From Candidatus Nitrotoga sp. LAW (GTDB lineage Bacteria; Pseudomonadota; Gammaproteobacteria; Burkholderiales; Gallionellaceae), in NCBI GenBank assembly GCA_003402315.1, contig QFXI01000023.1:96912-160911 (forward strand): a stretch of DNA of 64,000 bases, given 5' to 3'. Within the stretch, counting starts at the first letter, position 1. Each line of letters begins with the position of its first letter. This document shows positions 18,994-33,189 of the stretch, one piece after another. Below the pieces are notes generated by a model. That model was not told the DNA's origin. It ran no database searches and saw only the letters and a program-made list of their open reading frames with translations. The position numbers and the translations under genes were made by a program.

Positions 18994-20931
18994 ATGGATT
19001 TCCCGAAAAAATTCGATGTAATTGTTGTGGGCGGCGGTCACGCCGGGACAGAGGCTGCGCTTGCTAGCGCACGCATGGGTTGCACCACTTTGTTACTCAC
19101 ACATAACATTGAAACGCTCGGGATAATGTCATGCAACCCATCCATTGGTGGCATAGGCAAGGGGCATTTAGTCAAGGAAATAGACGCCTTGGGCGGTGTT
19201 ATGGCGGCGGCCGCTGATGAGTCGGGCATCCAATTTCGCATCCTCAACTCCTCTAAAGGTCCAGCAGTACGCGCCACGCGCGCTCAGGCAGACCGGGTGC
19301 TATACAAGCAAGCCATTCGCAAGCGCTTAGAAAATACCCCTAACCTTTGGTTATTTCAGCAGGCAGTGGATGATTTACTGGTGGAAAATGGTAAGGTATG
19401 TGGGGTTTCTACCCAGCTGGGCTTACGTTTTGCTGCAAAAACCGTTGTACTGACAACCGGGACTTTCCTTTCTGGCCTGATTCACATCGGACAGACCAAC
19501 TACCAAGCAGGCCGGGCGGGCGATCCACCCTCTTTTAGCTTAGCGCAATGTTTGCGCGAACTTAAGTTACCCATGGGTCGGCTGAAAACTGGCACGCCAC
19601 CGCGCCTTGATGGGCGCAGTATTGATTATTCTGTAATGACCGAGCAACCTGGTGATATGCCGGTGCCGGTGTTCTCATTCATGGGGCAGATACAGCAGCA
19701 CCCACAACAATTATCTTGCTGGATTACCCATACCAATCAACACACGCATGACATTATTCGCAATGGGTTAGATCGTTCTCCCATGTTCACCGGAGTAATC
19801 GAGGGTGTGGGGCCACGCTATTGCCCGTCTATCGAAGACAAGATCACGCGCTTTGCCGACAAAGAGTCACACCAGATTTTTTTAGAACCGGAGGGATTAA
19901 CTACTCACGAAATCTATCCAAACGGGATTTCCACCAGCTTGCCTTTCGATGTGCAGCTAGCGCTAGTGCGATCCATAAAAGGCTTGGAGAATGCACATAT
20001 CACACGCCCTGGCTATGCAATTGAATATGATTATTTTGATCCGCGCGGCTTAAAACATTCATTGGAAACCAAAGCTATAACTGACCTATTCTTTGCTGGC
20101 CAAATTAATGGCACCACAGGATATGAGGAAGCGGCCGCCCAAGGTTTACTGGCAGGCATTAATGCCGCCTTGCGTGCGCTTGGCAAGGAAAGCTGGTGCC
20201 CGCGTCGCGATGAGGCCTATCTGGGCGTGCTGGTAGATGACTTAATTACGCGTGGCGTGTCTGAACCCTATCGTATGTTTACTAGCCGGGCCGAGTATCG
20301 CCTGCAACTGCGTGAAGATAACGCAGACCTGCGTTTAACAGAAATCGGCCGCAGCCTGGGTGTGGTAGGTGACGCCCACTGGCAGGCATTTGAGTTGAAA
20401 CGTGCTGCAATTGCACGCGAACAAGAACGGCTGAAATCCATTTGGGTTAATCCCAAGTTGTTACCTCAGGAAGATGCAGAACGTGTGCTGGGTAAAGGAA
20501 TCGAACGCGAATATGCACTACATGAGCTTTTACGCCGCCCCGATGTAAGCTATGCCAGCCTGATGACTTTACCCGGGGCGGGCGAATCGGTGGCCGATGA
20601 AAAAGTGGCAGAGCAGGTGGAAATTCAAGCCAAATACCACGGCTACATCGAGCGGCAGCGCGATGAAATAGCCCGGAATGAAAGCAATGAGAGCATGCGG
20701 TTACCTGAAACAATGGATTATCGTACGGTGCTTGGCCTATCAATTGAAGCACAACAAAAACTTAATCAGCATATGCCCGAAACGGTAGGGGAGGCGGCTC
20801 GCATTTCCGGAATAACACCGGCGGCAGTCTCCCTGTTATTGGTGCACCTAAAACGCGGTTTTCGGGGTGCAGTGATGGCTCCAAGTGTTAAAGAACCACC
20901 AGAAGGCGAGAAAGTGCAGAAAAGCGCGTGA
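18994..20931 (+). CDS. mnmG: tRNA uridine-5-carboxymethylaminomethyl modification enzyme, FAD subunit
   Basis: MnmG (GidA) works with MnmE to add the carboxymethylaminomethyl group to wobble U34 of certain tRNAs. The 645-residue protein shows the FAD-binding [17 protein letters not shown] near residue 13, the family motif [23 protein letters not shown] and [17 protein letters not shown] near residue 370. It ends in GTGA, overlapping rsmG. Its partner mnmE lies about 11 kb away on the opposite strand, whereas the two are adjacent and co-directional in many relatives. Confidence 0.97.
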   Translation: MDFPKKFDVIVVGGGHAGTEAALASARMGCTTLLLTHNIETLGIMSCNPSIGGIGKGHLVKEIDALGGVMAAAADESGIQFRILNSSKGPAVRATRAQADRVLYKQAIRKRLENTPNLWLFQQAVDDLLVENGKVCGVSTQLGLRFAAKTVVLTTGTFLSGLIHIGQTNYQAGRAGDPPSFSLAQCLRELKLPMGRLKTGTPPRLDGRSIDYSVMTEQPGDMPVPVFSFMGQIQQHPQQLSCWITHTNQHTHDIIRNGLDRSPMFTGVIEGVGPRYCPSIEDKITRFADKESHQIFLEPEGLTTHEIYPNGISTSLPFDVQLALVRSIKGLENAHITRPGYAIEYDYFDPRGLKHSLETKAITDLFFAGQINGTTGYEEAAAQGLLAGINAALRALGKESWCPRRDEAYLGVLVDDLITRGVSEPYRMFTSRAEYRLQLREDNADLRLTEIGRSLGVVGDAHWQAFELKRAAIAREQERLKSIWVNPKLLPQEDAERVLGKGIEREYALHELLRRPDVSYASLMTLPGAGESVADEKVAEQVEIQAKYHGYIERQRDEIARNESNESMRLPETMDYRTVLGLSIEAQQKLNQHMPETVGEAARISGITPAAVSLLLVHLKRGFRGAVMAPSVKEPPEGEKVQKSA

Positions 20932-21548
20932 ATCAGGCCGAAGAGTTGGCGCGGGGTATCACACAACTGGGGCTGGATGCCGCGCCAGAATTACAGCGCA
21001 AGCTGTTAAGTTATCTTGAAATGTTGCAGAAATGGAACCGGATTTATAACCTGACGGCCATTCGTCAGCCGGAACAGATGATAAGCGGACATTTACTTGA
21101 CAGCCTTGCCGTGTTGCCACATTTATGGCCTGGTCGTTGGCTAGACGTGGGGTGCGGTGCAGGCCTGCCCGGTATAATACTGGCGCTAATGCGCCCGGAA
21201 TGGACATTCGTCCTTCTGGATAGTAATAGCAAAAAAACTAGTTTTGTACAGCAAGTGAAAATCGAACTGGGACTACACAACGTAGGCATTACCTGCACAC
21301 GCGTGGAAGCCTGGCAGACTGGGGAGAAATTCGACGGCATCATTTCCCGGGCTTTTGCGGAGACTGCAAAATTTGTTACGCTGACGCGTCATTTGCTGAC
21401 TCAAGAAGGACGCTGGGTCGCCATGAAGGGGATTCCGCAACAGGAACTGGAGCGGTTACCGAACGATGTCAGCGTGGAACAAGTTATTCCGTTGCAGGTA
21501 CCAGGGTTAACCGCCACGCGCTGCCTGATTATGTTGAAACCCACTTGA
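20928..21548 (+). CDS. rsmG: 16S rRNA (guanine527-N7)-methyltransferase
   Basis: RsmG (GidB) methylates G527 of 16S rRNA using SAM. The 206-residue protein has the SAM-binding motif [17 protein letters not shown] (about residues 71-87) and [17 protein letters not shown]. The start is a GTG overlapping the mnmG stop (GTGA at 20928-20931), so translation is coupled. parA begins 3 bp after its stop. Confidence 0.95.
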   Translation: MNQAEELARGITQLGLDAAPELQRKLLSYLEMLQKWNRIYNLTAIRQPEQMISGHLLDSLAVLPHLWPGRWLDVGCGAGLPGIILALMRPEWTFVLLDSNSKKTSFVQQVKIELGLHNVGITCTRVEAWQTGEKFDGIISRAFAETAKFVTLTRHLLTQEGRWVAMKGIPQQELERLPNDVSVEQVIPLQVPGLTATRCLIMLKPT

Positions 21549-21551
21549 AAT

Positions 21552-22331
21552 ATGATCAAAATACTAGCAATTACCAATCAAAAAGGGGGGGTGGGCAAAA
21601 CTACCACATCAATTAATCTAGCCGCAAGTCTGGCAGCCGTTAAGCAGCGTGTATTGCTGATTGATCTTGATCCCCAAGGTAATGCCACTATGGGCAGCGG
21701 TATAAATAAGCGTGATTTGCCAGCAACCATTTACCACGTGTTGCTAGGAAGCAAAACCCTGCATGAAACTCGTCTTCATTCGGAAGCCGGAAAATATGAC
21801 GTGCTCCCGGCGAACCGTGATCTGGCTGGTGCCGAAATTGAACTGGTTGATCTGCCACAGCGTGAAACCCGGCTTAAGGAAGCTCTGCAAGCGGTGACGG
21901 CTGAATATGACTATGCATTGATTGATTGTCCTCCCGCTTTAAATCTGCTTACCCTCAACGGGCTGTGTGCGGCAAGGTCAGTCATGATACCGGTGCAGTG
22001 CGAATATTATGCCTTGGAAGGACTTAGCGATTTGGTCAACACCATCCGAAAGGTACGGGCGCACCTTAACCCGGATCTTGAAATTGAGGGTTTGCTGCGC
22101 ACCATGTTTGATCCACGTAATACATTGGCTTTGCAAGTATCCGAACAATTACAACAACATTTTGGCGAGAAAGTTTATCGTACTATTATCCCGCGTAATG
22201 TACGGTTGGCGGAAGCGCCCAGCTATGGTGTGCCGGTACTTCATCATGACAAACCCTCCAAAGGTGCACAGGCTTATCTAGCTCTAGCAAGCGAATTGCT
22301 CAATAAAGCGGCGCAATCCGCACCGGCTTAA
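21552..22331 (+). CDS. parA: Chromosome partitioning ATPase ParA (Soj)
   Basis: ParA is the Walker-type ATPase that moves ParB-parS complexes during chromosome segregation. The 259-residue protein begins at once with the deviant Walker A TNQKGGVGKTTTSINLA (residues 8-24), contains DLDPQGNATMGSG and the Walker B-like YALIDCPP, and lacks the N-terminal HTH of plasmid type Ia ParA, so it is the chromosomal Soj type. It sits between rsmG and parB with tight spacing. Confidence 0.96.
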   Translation: MIKILAITNQKGGVGKTTTSINLAASLAAVKQRVLLIDLDPQGNATMGSGINKRDLPATIYHVLLGSKTLHETRLHSEAGKYDVLPANRDLAGAEIELVDLPQRETRLKEALQAVTAEYDYALIDCPPALNLLTLNGLCAARSVMIPVQCEYYALEGLSDLVNTIRKVRAHLNPDLEIEGLLRTMFDPRNTLALQVSEQLQQHFGEKVYRTIIPRNVRLAEAPSYGVPVLHHDKPSKGAQAYLALASELLNKAAQSAPA

Positions 22332-22347
22332 CCCAGAAGGAAATAAC

Positions 22348-23190
22348 TTGGCAAAACCAAACAAAGGATTAGGACGTGGCTTAGATGTGCTGCTGGCCGG
22401 TAGCGGCAAAGAGCAAGACGACGTATTAAGTGAAATGAAGGTTGATGAACTCAAGCCTGGCAAGTATCAGCCACGCAGCCGTATGGATGAATCCTCACTC
22501 AATGAGCTGGCCGCTTCGATCAAAGCACAGGGGGTCATGCAACCGATCCTGGCACGTTTGCTACCCAATGGCAGTCACGAAATTATTGCTGGGGAACGCC
22601 GCTGGCGTGCTGCCCAGCTGGCTGGCCTGGTTCAAGTACCGGTATTGGTGCGCAAGGTAGCGGACAACGCCGCACTGGCCATGGCGTTAATCGAAAACAT
22701 TCAACGTGAAGATCTCAATCCATTAGAAGAAGCTGTCGGTATTCAGCGTCTTATAGACGAATTCAAGATGACACACATGGCAGCCGCCGATGCGGTGGGG
22801 CGTTCGCGCAGTGCAACCAGCAACCTGTTGCGCCTGCTCAAGCTACCGCAATCAGTGCAAAGCATGTTAATGGGCGGCAGCCTCGATATGGGCCACGCCC
22901 GAGCACTGCTAGCGCTGAATGGCGCACAGCAGATCACTGCCGCCACCAAAATTGTAGCGGACGGGCTGTCAGTGCGCGAGGCAGAAAAGCTAGTGCAGGA
23001 TTTGCTGAATCCCATACCACAACACAGAAAAGCAAAACCCAATCGCGATATCCTGCAATTGCAAGAACATGTTGCCCAGCATCTCGGGACCAGTGTACAA
23101 ATCAAGGCAGGTAAAAAAGGCGCAGGCAAGCTAGTTATCAACTACACCAGCCATGACCATTTGGCCGACCTAATCGCACGTTGGAAATAA
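22348..23190 (+). CDS. parB: Chromosome partitioning protein ParB (Spo0J)
   Basis: ParB is the CTPase DNA-binding protein that loads at parS. The 280-residue protein has the N-terminal CTPase/ParB domain with GERRWRAAQLAG (about residues 79-90) and ENIQREDLNPLEEA, the HTH segment MAAADAVGRSRSATSNLLRLLKL and a C-terminal dimerisation domain. The start is a TTG at 22348 preceded by AGAAGGAAA; no ATG fits the conserved N-terminus (AKPNKGLGRGLDVLL). Two parS sites are present in the window. Confidence 0.96.
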   Translation: MAKPNKGLGRGLDVLLAGSGKEQDDVLSEMKVDELKPGKYQPRSRMDESSLNELAASIKAQGVMQPILARLLPNGSHEIIAGERRWRAAQLAGLVQVPVLVRKVADNAALAMALIENIQREDLNPLEEAVGIQRLIDEFKMTHMAAADAVGRSRSATSNLLRLLKLPQSVQSMLMGGSLDMGHARALLALNGAQQITAATKIVADGLSVREAEKLVQDLLNPIPQHRKAKPNRDILQLQEHVAQHLGTSVQIKAGKKGAGKLVINYTSHDHLADLIARWK

Positions 23191-23208
23191 ACCCCTAAAA
23201 ATAAATCG

Positions 23209-23236
23209 TTGACGCCAACAAGCGAGATTGAGTAGA

Positions 23237-23238
<2 letters not shown>
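23209..23238 (+). promoter_or_regulatory. Candidate sigma70 promoter for the atp operon
   Basis: TTGACG (23209-23214) and TAGAAT (23233-23238) are separated by 18 bp in the short gap after parB. The -10 overlaps the first possible ATG of atpI (23237). If this promoter is used, the mRNA would start near 23245 and AtpI would begin at the GTG at 23267, which has AAGGATTAGGGG just upstream. Confidence 0.5.
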
Positions 23239-24483
<1,245 letters not shown>

Positions 24484-24528
24484 AGAATGATAAATTTATT
24501 TTCTTAAACACTTAACTTTTACTGATAG

Positions 24529-24783
<255 letters not shown>

Positions 24784-24817
24784 GCCTGCGTGTATTTAAT
24801 CAAGGAAAGGTTTTTGC

Positions 24818-25288
24818 ATGAACATTAATGCGACCCTTATCGGCCAAACGATCATGTTTGCATTGTTCGTTTGGTTTTGCATGAAGTTTGTGTGGCCACC
24901 CATCATGGCAGCGCTGGATGCACGCAATAAGCGGATTGCAGATGGTTTGGCTGCGGCGGAACGAGGTAAAAATGACTTGGCGTTAGCTGCCAAACGTTCC
25001 GCTGAGCTTCTCCGCGAAGCAAAGGAAAAAGTTTCTGAAATCATTGCCTTGGGTGACAAACGGGCGAGTGAAATTGTCGAAGAAGCCAAAGCACAAGCCA
25101 AGATAGAGAGTGACCGTATTATTACAGCAGCCAAAGCTGAAGTTGAGCAGGAAGTATTTCGCGCTAAGGAGCAATTGCGGACGCAGGTGTCCGCAATTGC
25201 ATTGGCTGGCGCAGGAAAAATTCTGGGCCGCGAAATAGATGCCAAAGCACATAACGATTTGCTTGATAAGCTAGTAGCGGAAATTTAA
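24818..25288 (+). CDS. atpF: F1Fo ATP synthase subunit b
   Basis: Peripheral-stalk subunit of 156 residues: one N-terminal membrane helix (about residues 4-26) followed by a long charged helix rich in Ala, Lys and Glu that dimerises and binds delta. Length and the [22 protein letters not shown] segment match the proteobacterial b subunit. It lies 34 bp after atpE and 5 bp before atpH. Confidence 0.96.
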   Translation: MNINATLIGQTIMFALFVWFCMKFVWPPIMAALDARNKRIADGLAAAERGKNDLALAAKRSAELLREAKEKVSEIIALGDKRASEIVEEAKAQAKIESDRIITAAKAEVEQEVFRAKEQLRTQVSAIALAGAGKILGREIDAKAHNDLLDKLVAEI

Positions 25289-25293
25289 TTATT

Positions 25294-25827
25294 ATGGCTG
25301 AAGCTATTACTGTCGCGCGCCCCTATGCCCAAGCTGCATTCGATGAAGCGCGCGGGCTTGACGATTTGAAAGGTTGGTCAGATATACTGCAATCAGTAGC
25401 TCAAGCAGTGATTAATCCTGAAATTCATGCGATTATTACCAGCCCGCGTGCAGTAAAAAGCCAACTAGTAGCGCTGATGCTAGCATTTTGCGGTGACAAG
25501 GTAAGCGAAACTCAGCGTAACTTTATCAAGTTGCTTATAGAAAGTCAGCGCCTCTCTCTATTGCCAGAAATCGTCATGCTGTTCGAGATAATGCGAGCTG
25601 AAGCAGAAAAAAATGTGGACGTTGTGGTGACTTCCGCTTTCGATTTGAGCGAAGCGCAAAAACAAAAAATTACTGCTGCGCTAAAAAAACGCATGGGACG
25701 TGAAATCAAGCTTAGCTGTGAAACTGACCGCAAATTATTAGGCGGAGTAATTATTCGCGCCGGTGACAAAGTGATAGATGGTTCTGCGCGCACCCACCTT
25801 TCCGAGTTAGCCAACGCCTTGGCTTAA
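25294..25827 (+). CDS. atpH: F1Fo ATP synthase subunit delta
   Basis: Delta links the b dimer to the top of F1. The 177-residue protein has the N-terminal [12 protein letters not shown] motif and the C-terminal [27 protein letters not shown] signature of the OSCP/delta family. It is packed tightly between atpF and atpA. Confidence 0.96.
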   Translation: MAEAITVARPYAQAAFDEARGLDDLKGWSDILQSVAQAVINPEIHAIITSPRAVKSQLVALMLAFCGDKVSETQRNFIKLLIESQRLSLLPEIVMLFEIMRAEAEKNVDVVVTSAFDLSEAQKQKITAALKKRMGREIKLSCETDRKLLGGVIIRAGDKVIDGSARTHLSELANALA

Positions 25828-25858
25828 TGGCAGATTTATTGAAATTAAGGAACAGCAG

Positions 25859-27400
25859 ATGAAGCTCAACCCTTCTGAAATTAGTAATTTGATTCGTAGC
25901 CGTATCGAGAACTTCGACGCGCTATCCCAAGCACGCACGGAAGGTACAGTGGTCAGTGTAACAGATGGTATCGTACGTATTCACGGCCTGTCAGACGTAA
26001 TGCAGGGCGAAATGCTCGAATTTCCCGGCAATACCTTTGGTCTAGCGCTCAATCTAGAGCGCGACTCTGTTGGCTCAGTGGTGCTGGGCGACTATGAGCA
26101 TATTACCGAAGGCGACACTGTCAAATGCACTGGCCGGATTCTGGAAGTACCTGTCGGCCCTGAACTGATCGGGCGCGTAGTGAATGCCCTTGGGCAGCCT
26201 ATTGACGGTAAAGGTCCGGTCAACGCCAAAATGACCGATAAGATAGAGAAGGTTGCACCCGGTGTAATTGACCGCAAATCAGTATCACAACCCGTGCAAA
26301 CTGGCCTAAAAGCCATTGACTCTATGGTTCCAGTTGGCCGTGGCCAGCGCGAACTGATCATCGGTGATCGGCAGACCGGAAAGACCGCCGTGGCGATAGA
26401 CGCCATCATCAACCAGAAGGGTCAAAACATGACCTGCATCTACGTGGCGATCGGTCAAAAGGCTTCTACTGTTGCCAACGTAGTACGTAAACTGGAAGAG
26501 CACGGCGCAATGGAATACACCATTGTGGTTGTGGCAACTGCCTCTGACTCTGCGGCGATGCAGTTTCTGGCGCCATACGCTGGTTGCACTATGGGCGAGT
26601 ACTATCGCGATCGCGGCCAAGATGCACTGATTGTTTATGACGACTTAACCAAACAAGCATGGGCCTACCGCCAAATATCATTGCTGTTACGCCGACCACC
26701 GGGTCGTGAAGCCTATCCTGGGGACGTGTTCTACCTACATTCCCGTTTACTTGAACGTGGTGCACGAGTAAATGAAGAATATGTTGAAAAGTTTACCAAT
26801 GGCGAAGTCAAAGGCAAAACAGGTTCACTGACTGCGCTGCCGGTGATTGAAACTGCTGCAGGTGACGTGTCTGCTTTCGTCCCAACCAACGTAATTTCAA
26901 TTACCGATGGCCAGATTTTCCTGGAAACAGATTTATTCAATGCGGGTATCCGTCCTGCGATCAACGCCGGTATTTCAGTGTCACGCGTAGGCGGCGCAGC
27001 ACAGACTAAAGTAATCAAAAAGCTGGGGGGGGGCGTACGTTTAGCATTGGCACAGTACCGTGAATTAGCCGCCTTCGCGCAATTCGCTTCTGATTTGGAC
27101 GAAGCCACTCGCAAACAACTAGAACGTGGTCGCCTGGTCATGGAATTGATGAAGCAGCCACAATATGCACCGTTATCCGTAGCAGAAATGGCAATAACGC
27201 TGTTTGCGATCAACAAGGGCTCCTTTGATGATGTACCTATGAATAAAGTTCTTGCATTCGAAATTGGGCTGCACACATTCGTGAAATCGCAATACAAGAC
27301 CTTAGAAGAAGCGATTGAATCCAGTAAGGATTTGTCTGCCGACAACGAAAAAATCTTGATCGCTGCGATTGATAAATTCAAGTCCACTGCAGTTTACTAA
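25859..27400 (+). CDS. atpA: F1Fo ATP synthase subunit alpha
   Basis: The 513-residue non-catalytic nucleotide-binding subunit of F1. The P-loop is GDRQTGKTA (about residues 169-177), with [24 protein letters not shown] and the conserved [28 protein letters not shown] near residues 280-305 that carries the arginine finger region. The length is typical. It follows atpH by 31 bp and precedes atpG by 15 bp. Confidence 0.98.
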   Translation: MKLNPSEISNLIRSRIENFDALSQARTEGTVVSVTDGIVRIHGLSDVMQGEMLEFPGNTFGLALNLERDSVGSVVLGDYEHITEGDTVKCTGRILEVPVGPELIGRVVNALGQPIDGKGPVNAKMTDKIEKVAPGVIDRKSVSQPVQTGLKAIDSMVPVGRGQRELIIGDRQTGKTAVAIDAIINQKGQNMTCIYVAIGQKASTVANVVRKLEEHGAMEYTIVVVATASDSAAMQFLAPYAGCTMGEYYRDRGQDALIVYDDLTKQAWAYRQISLLLRRPPGREAYPGDVFYLHSRLLERGARVNEEYVEKFTNGEVKGKTGSLTALPVIETAAGDVSAFVPTNVISITDGQIFLETDLFNAGIRPAINAGISVSRVGGAAQTKVIKKLGGGVRLALAQYRELAAFAQFASDLDEATRKQLERGRLVMELMKQPQYAPLSVAEMAITLFAINKGSFDDVPMNKVLAFEIGLHTFVKSQYKTLEEAIESSKDLSADNEKILIAAIDKFKSTAVY

Positions 27401-27415
27401 GCTGGAGTCAAGATA

Positions 27416-28284
27416 ATGGCTGGCAGCAAAGAAATACGAACTAAAATCAAGAGCGTTGAAAATACGCGCAAGATCACGCGCGCAATGGAAATGGTGGCAG
27501 CTTCCAAAATGCGTAAAGCTCAAGATCGTATGCGTGCCGCTCGTCCCTATGCGGAAAAAATACGTCAGGTTGCAGCGCATTTGTCGCGCGCTAATCCGGA
27601 ATATAAACATCCGTTTCTGATAAAACGCGATGTCATCAAAAACGTCGCAGTGATTATTATCACCTCTGACAAAGGATTGTGCGGTGGTCTTAATACCAAC
27701 ATTCTGCGTCTGGTGGTAACGCGGATGAAGGAATGGGAAGGCGAAAGCAAAAACATCAGCATATGTGCTATTGGCAATAAAGGGTTTAGCTTTATGTCCC
27801 GTATCGGTGCAAAAGTTAAATCGCATATGATCGGACTAGGAGACATTCCGCACATCGAAAAACTGATTGGAGCGGTCAAGGTCATGCTGGATGCTTACAA
27901 TGCTGGCGAAATTGATGCAATTTATATTAGTTATAACGGCTTCGTTAACACCATGAAGCAAGAGCCCAGAATGGAGCAATTGCTGCCGCTCTCGAGTGAG
28001 AATCTAGAACCTGCGAATGGTAGTACATGGGATTACATTTATGAGCCTGATGCCAAAGTCGTAGTAGATGAATTACTAGTGCGCTATATTGAATCATTAG
28101 TTTATAACGCAGTCACCGAAAATCAAGCGTCCGAACAGAGTGCACGCATGGTAGCCATGAAAGCGGCTTCTGATAATGCAAAGGAAGTAATAGGTGAACT
28201 TAAGCTAGTTTACAATAAAGCACGTCAAGCGGCGATTACTAAGGAAATATCAGAAATTGTCGGTGGTGCGGCAGCTGTAAGTTA

Positions 28285-28285
<1 letters not shown>
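27416..28285 (+). CDS. atpG: F1Fo ATP synthase subunit gamma
   Basis: Gamma is the rotary shaft of F1. The 289-residue protein starts [36 protein letters not shown] and ends with [20 protein letters not shown], both hallmark helices of the shaft. The gene is followed not by the usual short gap but by 157 bp before atpD, which is completely filled by a 53-codon ORF that overlaps the atpG stop (TAATG). Confidence 0.97.
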
Positions 28286-29864
<1,579 letters not shown>

Positions 29865-29911
29865 GGCTTGATGCTGTAATTAGACCAAGTATCGTAGTAA
29901 TAAGGAAAATT

Positions 29912-30340
29912 ATGGCAATGACTGTTCATGTTGACGTGGTGAGCGCAGAAGAATCCATTTTCTCTGGCCTTGTAGAAATGGCCGTCGTTCCGGGTGAAAT
30001 GGGCGAACTAGGAATCTACCCACGTCATGCGCCCCTACTAACACGCATTAAACCAGGTTCGGTACGCCTTAAACTGCCGGATCAAAACGAACTTATGCTG
30101 ATTTACGTTTCTGGCGGAATGCTGGAAGTTCAGCCCAGCGTGGTTACGATTTTAGCTGACACCGCCATTCGCGGCGCAGACTTGGATGAAGCGCGCTCGC
30201 TCGAAGCTAAACGTGCAGCGGAAGAAGCCATGAAGAACCGTGCTTCTGATATTGACTACGCTACCGCGCAAGCTGAGCTATCTGAAGCGCTTGCCCAATT
30301 ACAAGCAATTCAAAAAATGCGCAAGCAACAACCCCACTAA
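29912..30340 (+). CDS. atpC: F1Fo ATP synthase subunit epsilon
   Basis: Epsilon couples rotation to catalysis and can inhibit ATP hydrolysis. The 142-residue protein has the N-terminal beta-sandwich ([25 protein letters not shown]) and a C-terminal helical hairpin rich in Ala and Glu. It is the last atp gene, 47 bp after atpD, and is followed by a clear terminator. Confidence 0.96.
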   Translation: MAMTVHVDVVSAEESIFSGLVEMAVVPGEMGELGIYPRHAPLLTRIKPGSVRLKLPDQNELMLIYVSGGMLEVQPSVVTILADTAIRGADLDEARSLEAKRAAEEAMKNRASDIDYATAQAELSEALAQLQAIQKMRKQQPH

Positions 30341-30370
30341 GCTTGCTAGGCTAACGTGATTCGCAAATGA

Positions 30371-30394
30371 AAGCGGCTTAGGCCGCTTTTTTTG
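30371..30394 (+). terminator. Rho-independent terminator of the atp operon
   Basis: A 7-bp GC-rich stem (AAGCGGC, loop TTAG, GCCGCTT) runs straight into seven T residues. It lies 30 bp after atpC and 40 bp before glmU. Confidence 0.9.
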
Positions 30395-30432
30395 TTTATA
30401 CTTCTTTATCATATTTTATTTCGCATACAACC

Positions 30433-31806
30433 ATGACTACACTCAACATCGTCATTCTTGCTGCTGGCAAAGGACAGCGCATGCACTCAAATAAACCAAA
30501 GGTGCTGCACTGCTTGGCTGGTCGTCCACTATTGCAACATGTACTCGACACCGCTGTTCAATTTTCTTCCGGTGTAACCTGCGTGGTGTATGGCCATGGA
30601 GGCGAAGCAGTGCCACAGGCGATGGCGAAGTATAAAGCTGATTTTGTCTTGCAGGAACCGCAGCTCGGGACTGGCCATGCAGTACAGCAAGCACTTTCAC
30701 ACTTGAATGATGATACCTTGACGCTGGTGCTGTATGGCGACGTGCCGCTTATTCAGCCTGACACATTAAAAAAAATGTTGGTGGCGCAGCAAGCACTCAC
30801 CCTGCTCACCATTCACCTTGACAACCCCACCGGTTACGGACGTATCGTGCGCGATAGCGCAGGCAATGTAAGTTGCATAATAGAGGAAAAGGACGCCACG
30901 ACAGAGCAGCGCACCATCCGCGAAATAAATACAGGCATCCTTGCCATTCCCACTCATCTACTGCGTAACTGGTTATCAAAATTGCGCAATGATAATGTAC
31001 AAGGTGAGTATTATCTAACCGACATCGTCGCCATGGCCGTGGCACAGGGCGTTACAGTACATACAGTACAACCTACCCATGGATGGGAAGTAGTAGGTGT
31101 CAACAGCAAAGCGCAACTAGCCGAACTGGAACGTACCTGGCAATATGAACAAGCGCACCAATTATTGGTACACGGTGTTACCTTAGCTGACCCTGCACGC
31201 CTTGATGTGCGCGGTAAATTGGTATGCGGACGTGATGTTGAAATTGATGTTGGCTGCATCTTCGAAGGCGATGTTTATCTGGGAAATGGCGTTCGCATAG
31301 GCGCTTATAACATTATAAAAAATACTCACATTGGCGCCAACACCTACATCGAACCCTATAGCCATATTGATCAAGTAAATATCGGCAACAGCTGCCGTAT
31401 TGGTCCTTATGCCCGCCTGCGGCCCGGCAGCACACTACATCACGAAGTGCACATTGGAAACTTTGTCGAAGTAAAAAATAGTGAAATTGCCACCAGTAGC
31501 AAAGTTAACCACTTAAGCTATATTGGTGATAGTAGCGTCGGTAGCCGTGTCAACATAGGCGCAGGCACTATTACCTGCAATTATGATGGCGCAAATAAAC
31601 ATCGTACTATCATCGAGGATGATGTTTTTATCGGATCAAATACGCAACTGGTAGCGCCAGTAAAAATCGGTCACGGTGCCACGATAGGTGCGGGTTCAAC
31701 TATTACGAGCGATGCACCGGAAGGAGAATTGACCCTGTCACGTGCCAAACAAATTACTTTGCCGGGCTGGCGGAGACCAAGCAAGAAAAATAATATACCT
31801 AAATAG
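30433..31806 (+). CDS. glmU: Bifunctional N-acetylglucosamine-1-phosphate uridyltransferase/glucosamine-1-phosphate acetyltransferase
   Basis: GlmU makes UDP-GlcNAc, the precursor of peptidoglycan and lipid A. The 457-residue protein has the N-terminal pyrophosphorylase motif [25 protein letters not shown] (residues 8-32) and a C-terminal left-handed beta-helix of hexapeptide repeats, with the acetyltransferase site at [18 protein letters not shown]-GlcNAc feeds MurA, also encoded here. glmU commonly follows atpC; it is convergent with mnmE. Confidence 0.97.
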   Translation: MTTLNIVILAAGKGQRMHSNKPKVLHCLAGRPLLQHVLDTAVQFSSGVTCVVYGHGGEAVPQAMAKYKADFVLQEPQLGTGHAVQQALSHLNDDTLTLVLYGDVPLIQPDTLKKMLVAQQALTLLTIHLDNPTGYGRIVRDSAGNVSCIIEEKDATTEQRTIREINTGILAIPTHLLRNWLSKLRNDNVQGEYYLTDIVAMAVAQGVTVHTVQPTHGWEVVGVNSKAQLAELERTWQYEQAHQLLVHGVTLADPARLDVRGKLVCGRDVEIDVGCIFEGDVYLGNGVRIGAYNIIKNTHIGANTYIEPYSHIDQVNIGNSCRIGPYARLRPGSTLHHEVHIGNFVEVKNSEIATSSKVNHLSYIGDSSVGSRVNIGAGTITCNYDGANKHRTIIEDDVFIGSNTQLVAPVKIGHGATIGAGSTITSDAPEGELTLSRAKQITLPGWRRPSKKNNIPK

Positions 31807-31839
31807 ATTTTTCCATACTTACAGAGTTAATCTTAATTT

Positions 31840-33189
31840 TTATTTTCCGATGCAAAACCGGCTGAATATTTCACCGAGCAGATCATCCGCACTAAACTCA
31901 CCTGTAATAGAATTTAGTTCTTCGTGCGCAAGTCGCAGCTCTTCTGCACAAAGTTCTGGACGTTTGATTTCCTCTGCGGCCCGCTGCAAATAATCACGTG
32001 CGTTCAATAATGCATGGACATGGCGTTCACGCGCCATAAATATGCCTGCCTCCTGATGCCAACCGAGCAATGATAGCAACTTATTGCGCAACAACTCAAG
32101 CCCCTCACCTGTTTTAGCAGATAGATAAATATGGCATTCGTCGTTATGTTCTTCTATGTATGCATGCTGGGCAAGCAAATCAACTTTATTAAAGACATGT
32201 AATCGCGGAATTTCAAGCGGTAATTCGTCTAAAATTTTCTGATCATTTTCAATCATACCATGGCTGGCATCCAACAGAATCAAGATGACATCAGCTTTTT
32301 TTAGGACTCCGTATGTACGCGCAATCCCCATCTGCTCCACCGCATCCTCAGCCTCGCGTAACCCCGCCGTATCTATAATATGCAATGGCACACCACTGAT
32401 CTGAATAGATTGGCTAATGAGATCACGCGTGGTGCCTGGAAATTCACTAACTAACGCGACATCCTCCCCACTCAATCGGTTAAGTAGACTAGATTTGCCA
32501 ACATTAGGTTGGCCAACCAGCACGATATGGGCGCCTTCTCTCAACAAACTCCCCTGTTGTGCCAAACTCAAAATTTTTTCTAATTCTGCACGTAATGCGA
32601 CTAGTCGTGTATCACGTTGCGTGACATCTGGAGCATCAATCTCTTCTTCCGGAAAATCCAACATGGCTTCGACCAACATCCGTAACAAAACCAATCCGTC
32701 CACTAAGCGATGGATTGCTTTGGAAAACTCACCTTGTAGCGAACGCATGGCACTGCGTGCAGCCTGACTGGTGGTAGCAGCTATCAGGTCAGCTACGCTT
32801 TCTGCTTGAGCCAAATCAAGTTTTTCATTAAGAAATGCACGCTGCGTAAATTCGCCTGGCTGAGCGAGGCGAGCTCCAATTTCAAGACAGCGCTGCAACA
32901 CCAATTGCAGTATGGCTGTGCCGCCATGCCCCTGCAATTCTAAAATATCTTCGCCGGTGTAGGAATGCGGGGCAGGAAAGAACAGAGCGATACCCTGATC
33001 CATAACCTGCCCTTGCGCATCTAGAAATGAAGCATACGTCGCGTGCCGCGGTACAGGTACTTTTCCTAACAGAGTTTTTGCTAATAGGCCAAGGTTATGT
33101 CCGGAGAGCCTAACCACGCCAATACCACCTTGTCCATGAGGAGTAGCGATTGCGGCAATAACATCAGGCTTTAGCAGCGCCTTTGACAT
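31840..33189 (-). CDS. mnmE: tRNA uridine-5-carboxymethylaminomethyl modification GTPase
   Basis: MnmE (TrmE) is the GTPase partner of MnmG in U34 tRNA modification. I start at ATG 33189 (MSKALLKPDVIAAIATPHGQGG), giving 449 residues; it overlaps the yidC end by 26 bp. The N-terminal folate-binding domain, the central G domain (GQPNVGKSSLLN, SEFPGTTRD, DTAGLREAEDA, NKVD) and the C-terminal FCIGK with the conserved Cys are all present. Confidence 0.97.
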   Translation of the reverse strand: MSKALLKPDVIAAIATPHGQGGIGVVRLSGHNLGLLAKTLLGKVPVPRHATYASFLDAQGQVMDQGIALFFPAPHSYTGEDILELQGHGGTAILQLVLQRCLEIGARLAQPGEFTQRAFLNEKLDLAQAESVADLIAATTSQAARSAMRSLQGEFSKAIHRLVDGLVLLRMLVEAMLDFPEEEIDAPDVTQRDTRLVALRAELEKILSLAQQGSLLREGAHIVLVGQPNVGKSSLLNRLSGEDVALVSEFPGTTRDLISQSIQISGVPLHIIDTAGLREAEDAVEQMGIARTYGVLKKADVILILLDASHGMIENDQKILDELPLEIPRLHVFNKVDLLAQHAYIEEHNDECHIYLSAKTGEGLELLRNKLLSLLGWHQEAGIFMARERHVHALLNARDYLQRAAEEIKRPELCAEELRLAHEELNSITGEFSADDLLGEIFSRFCIGK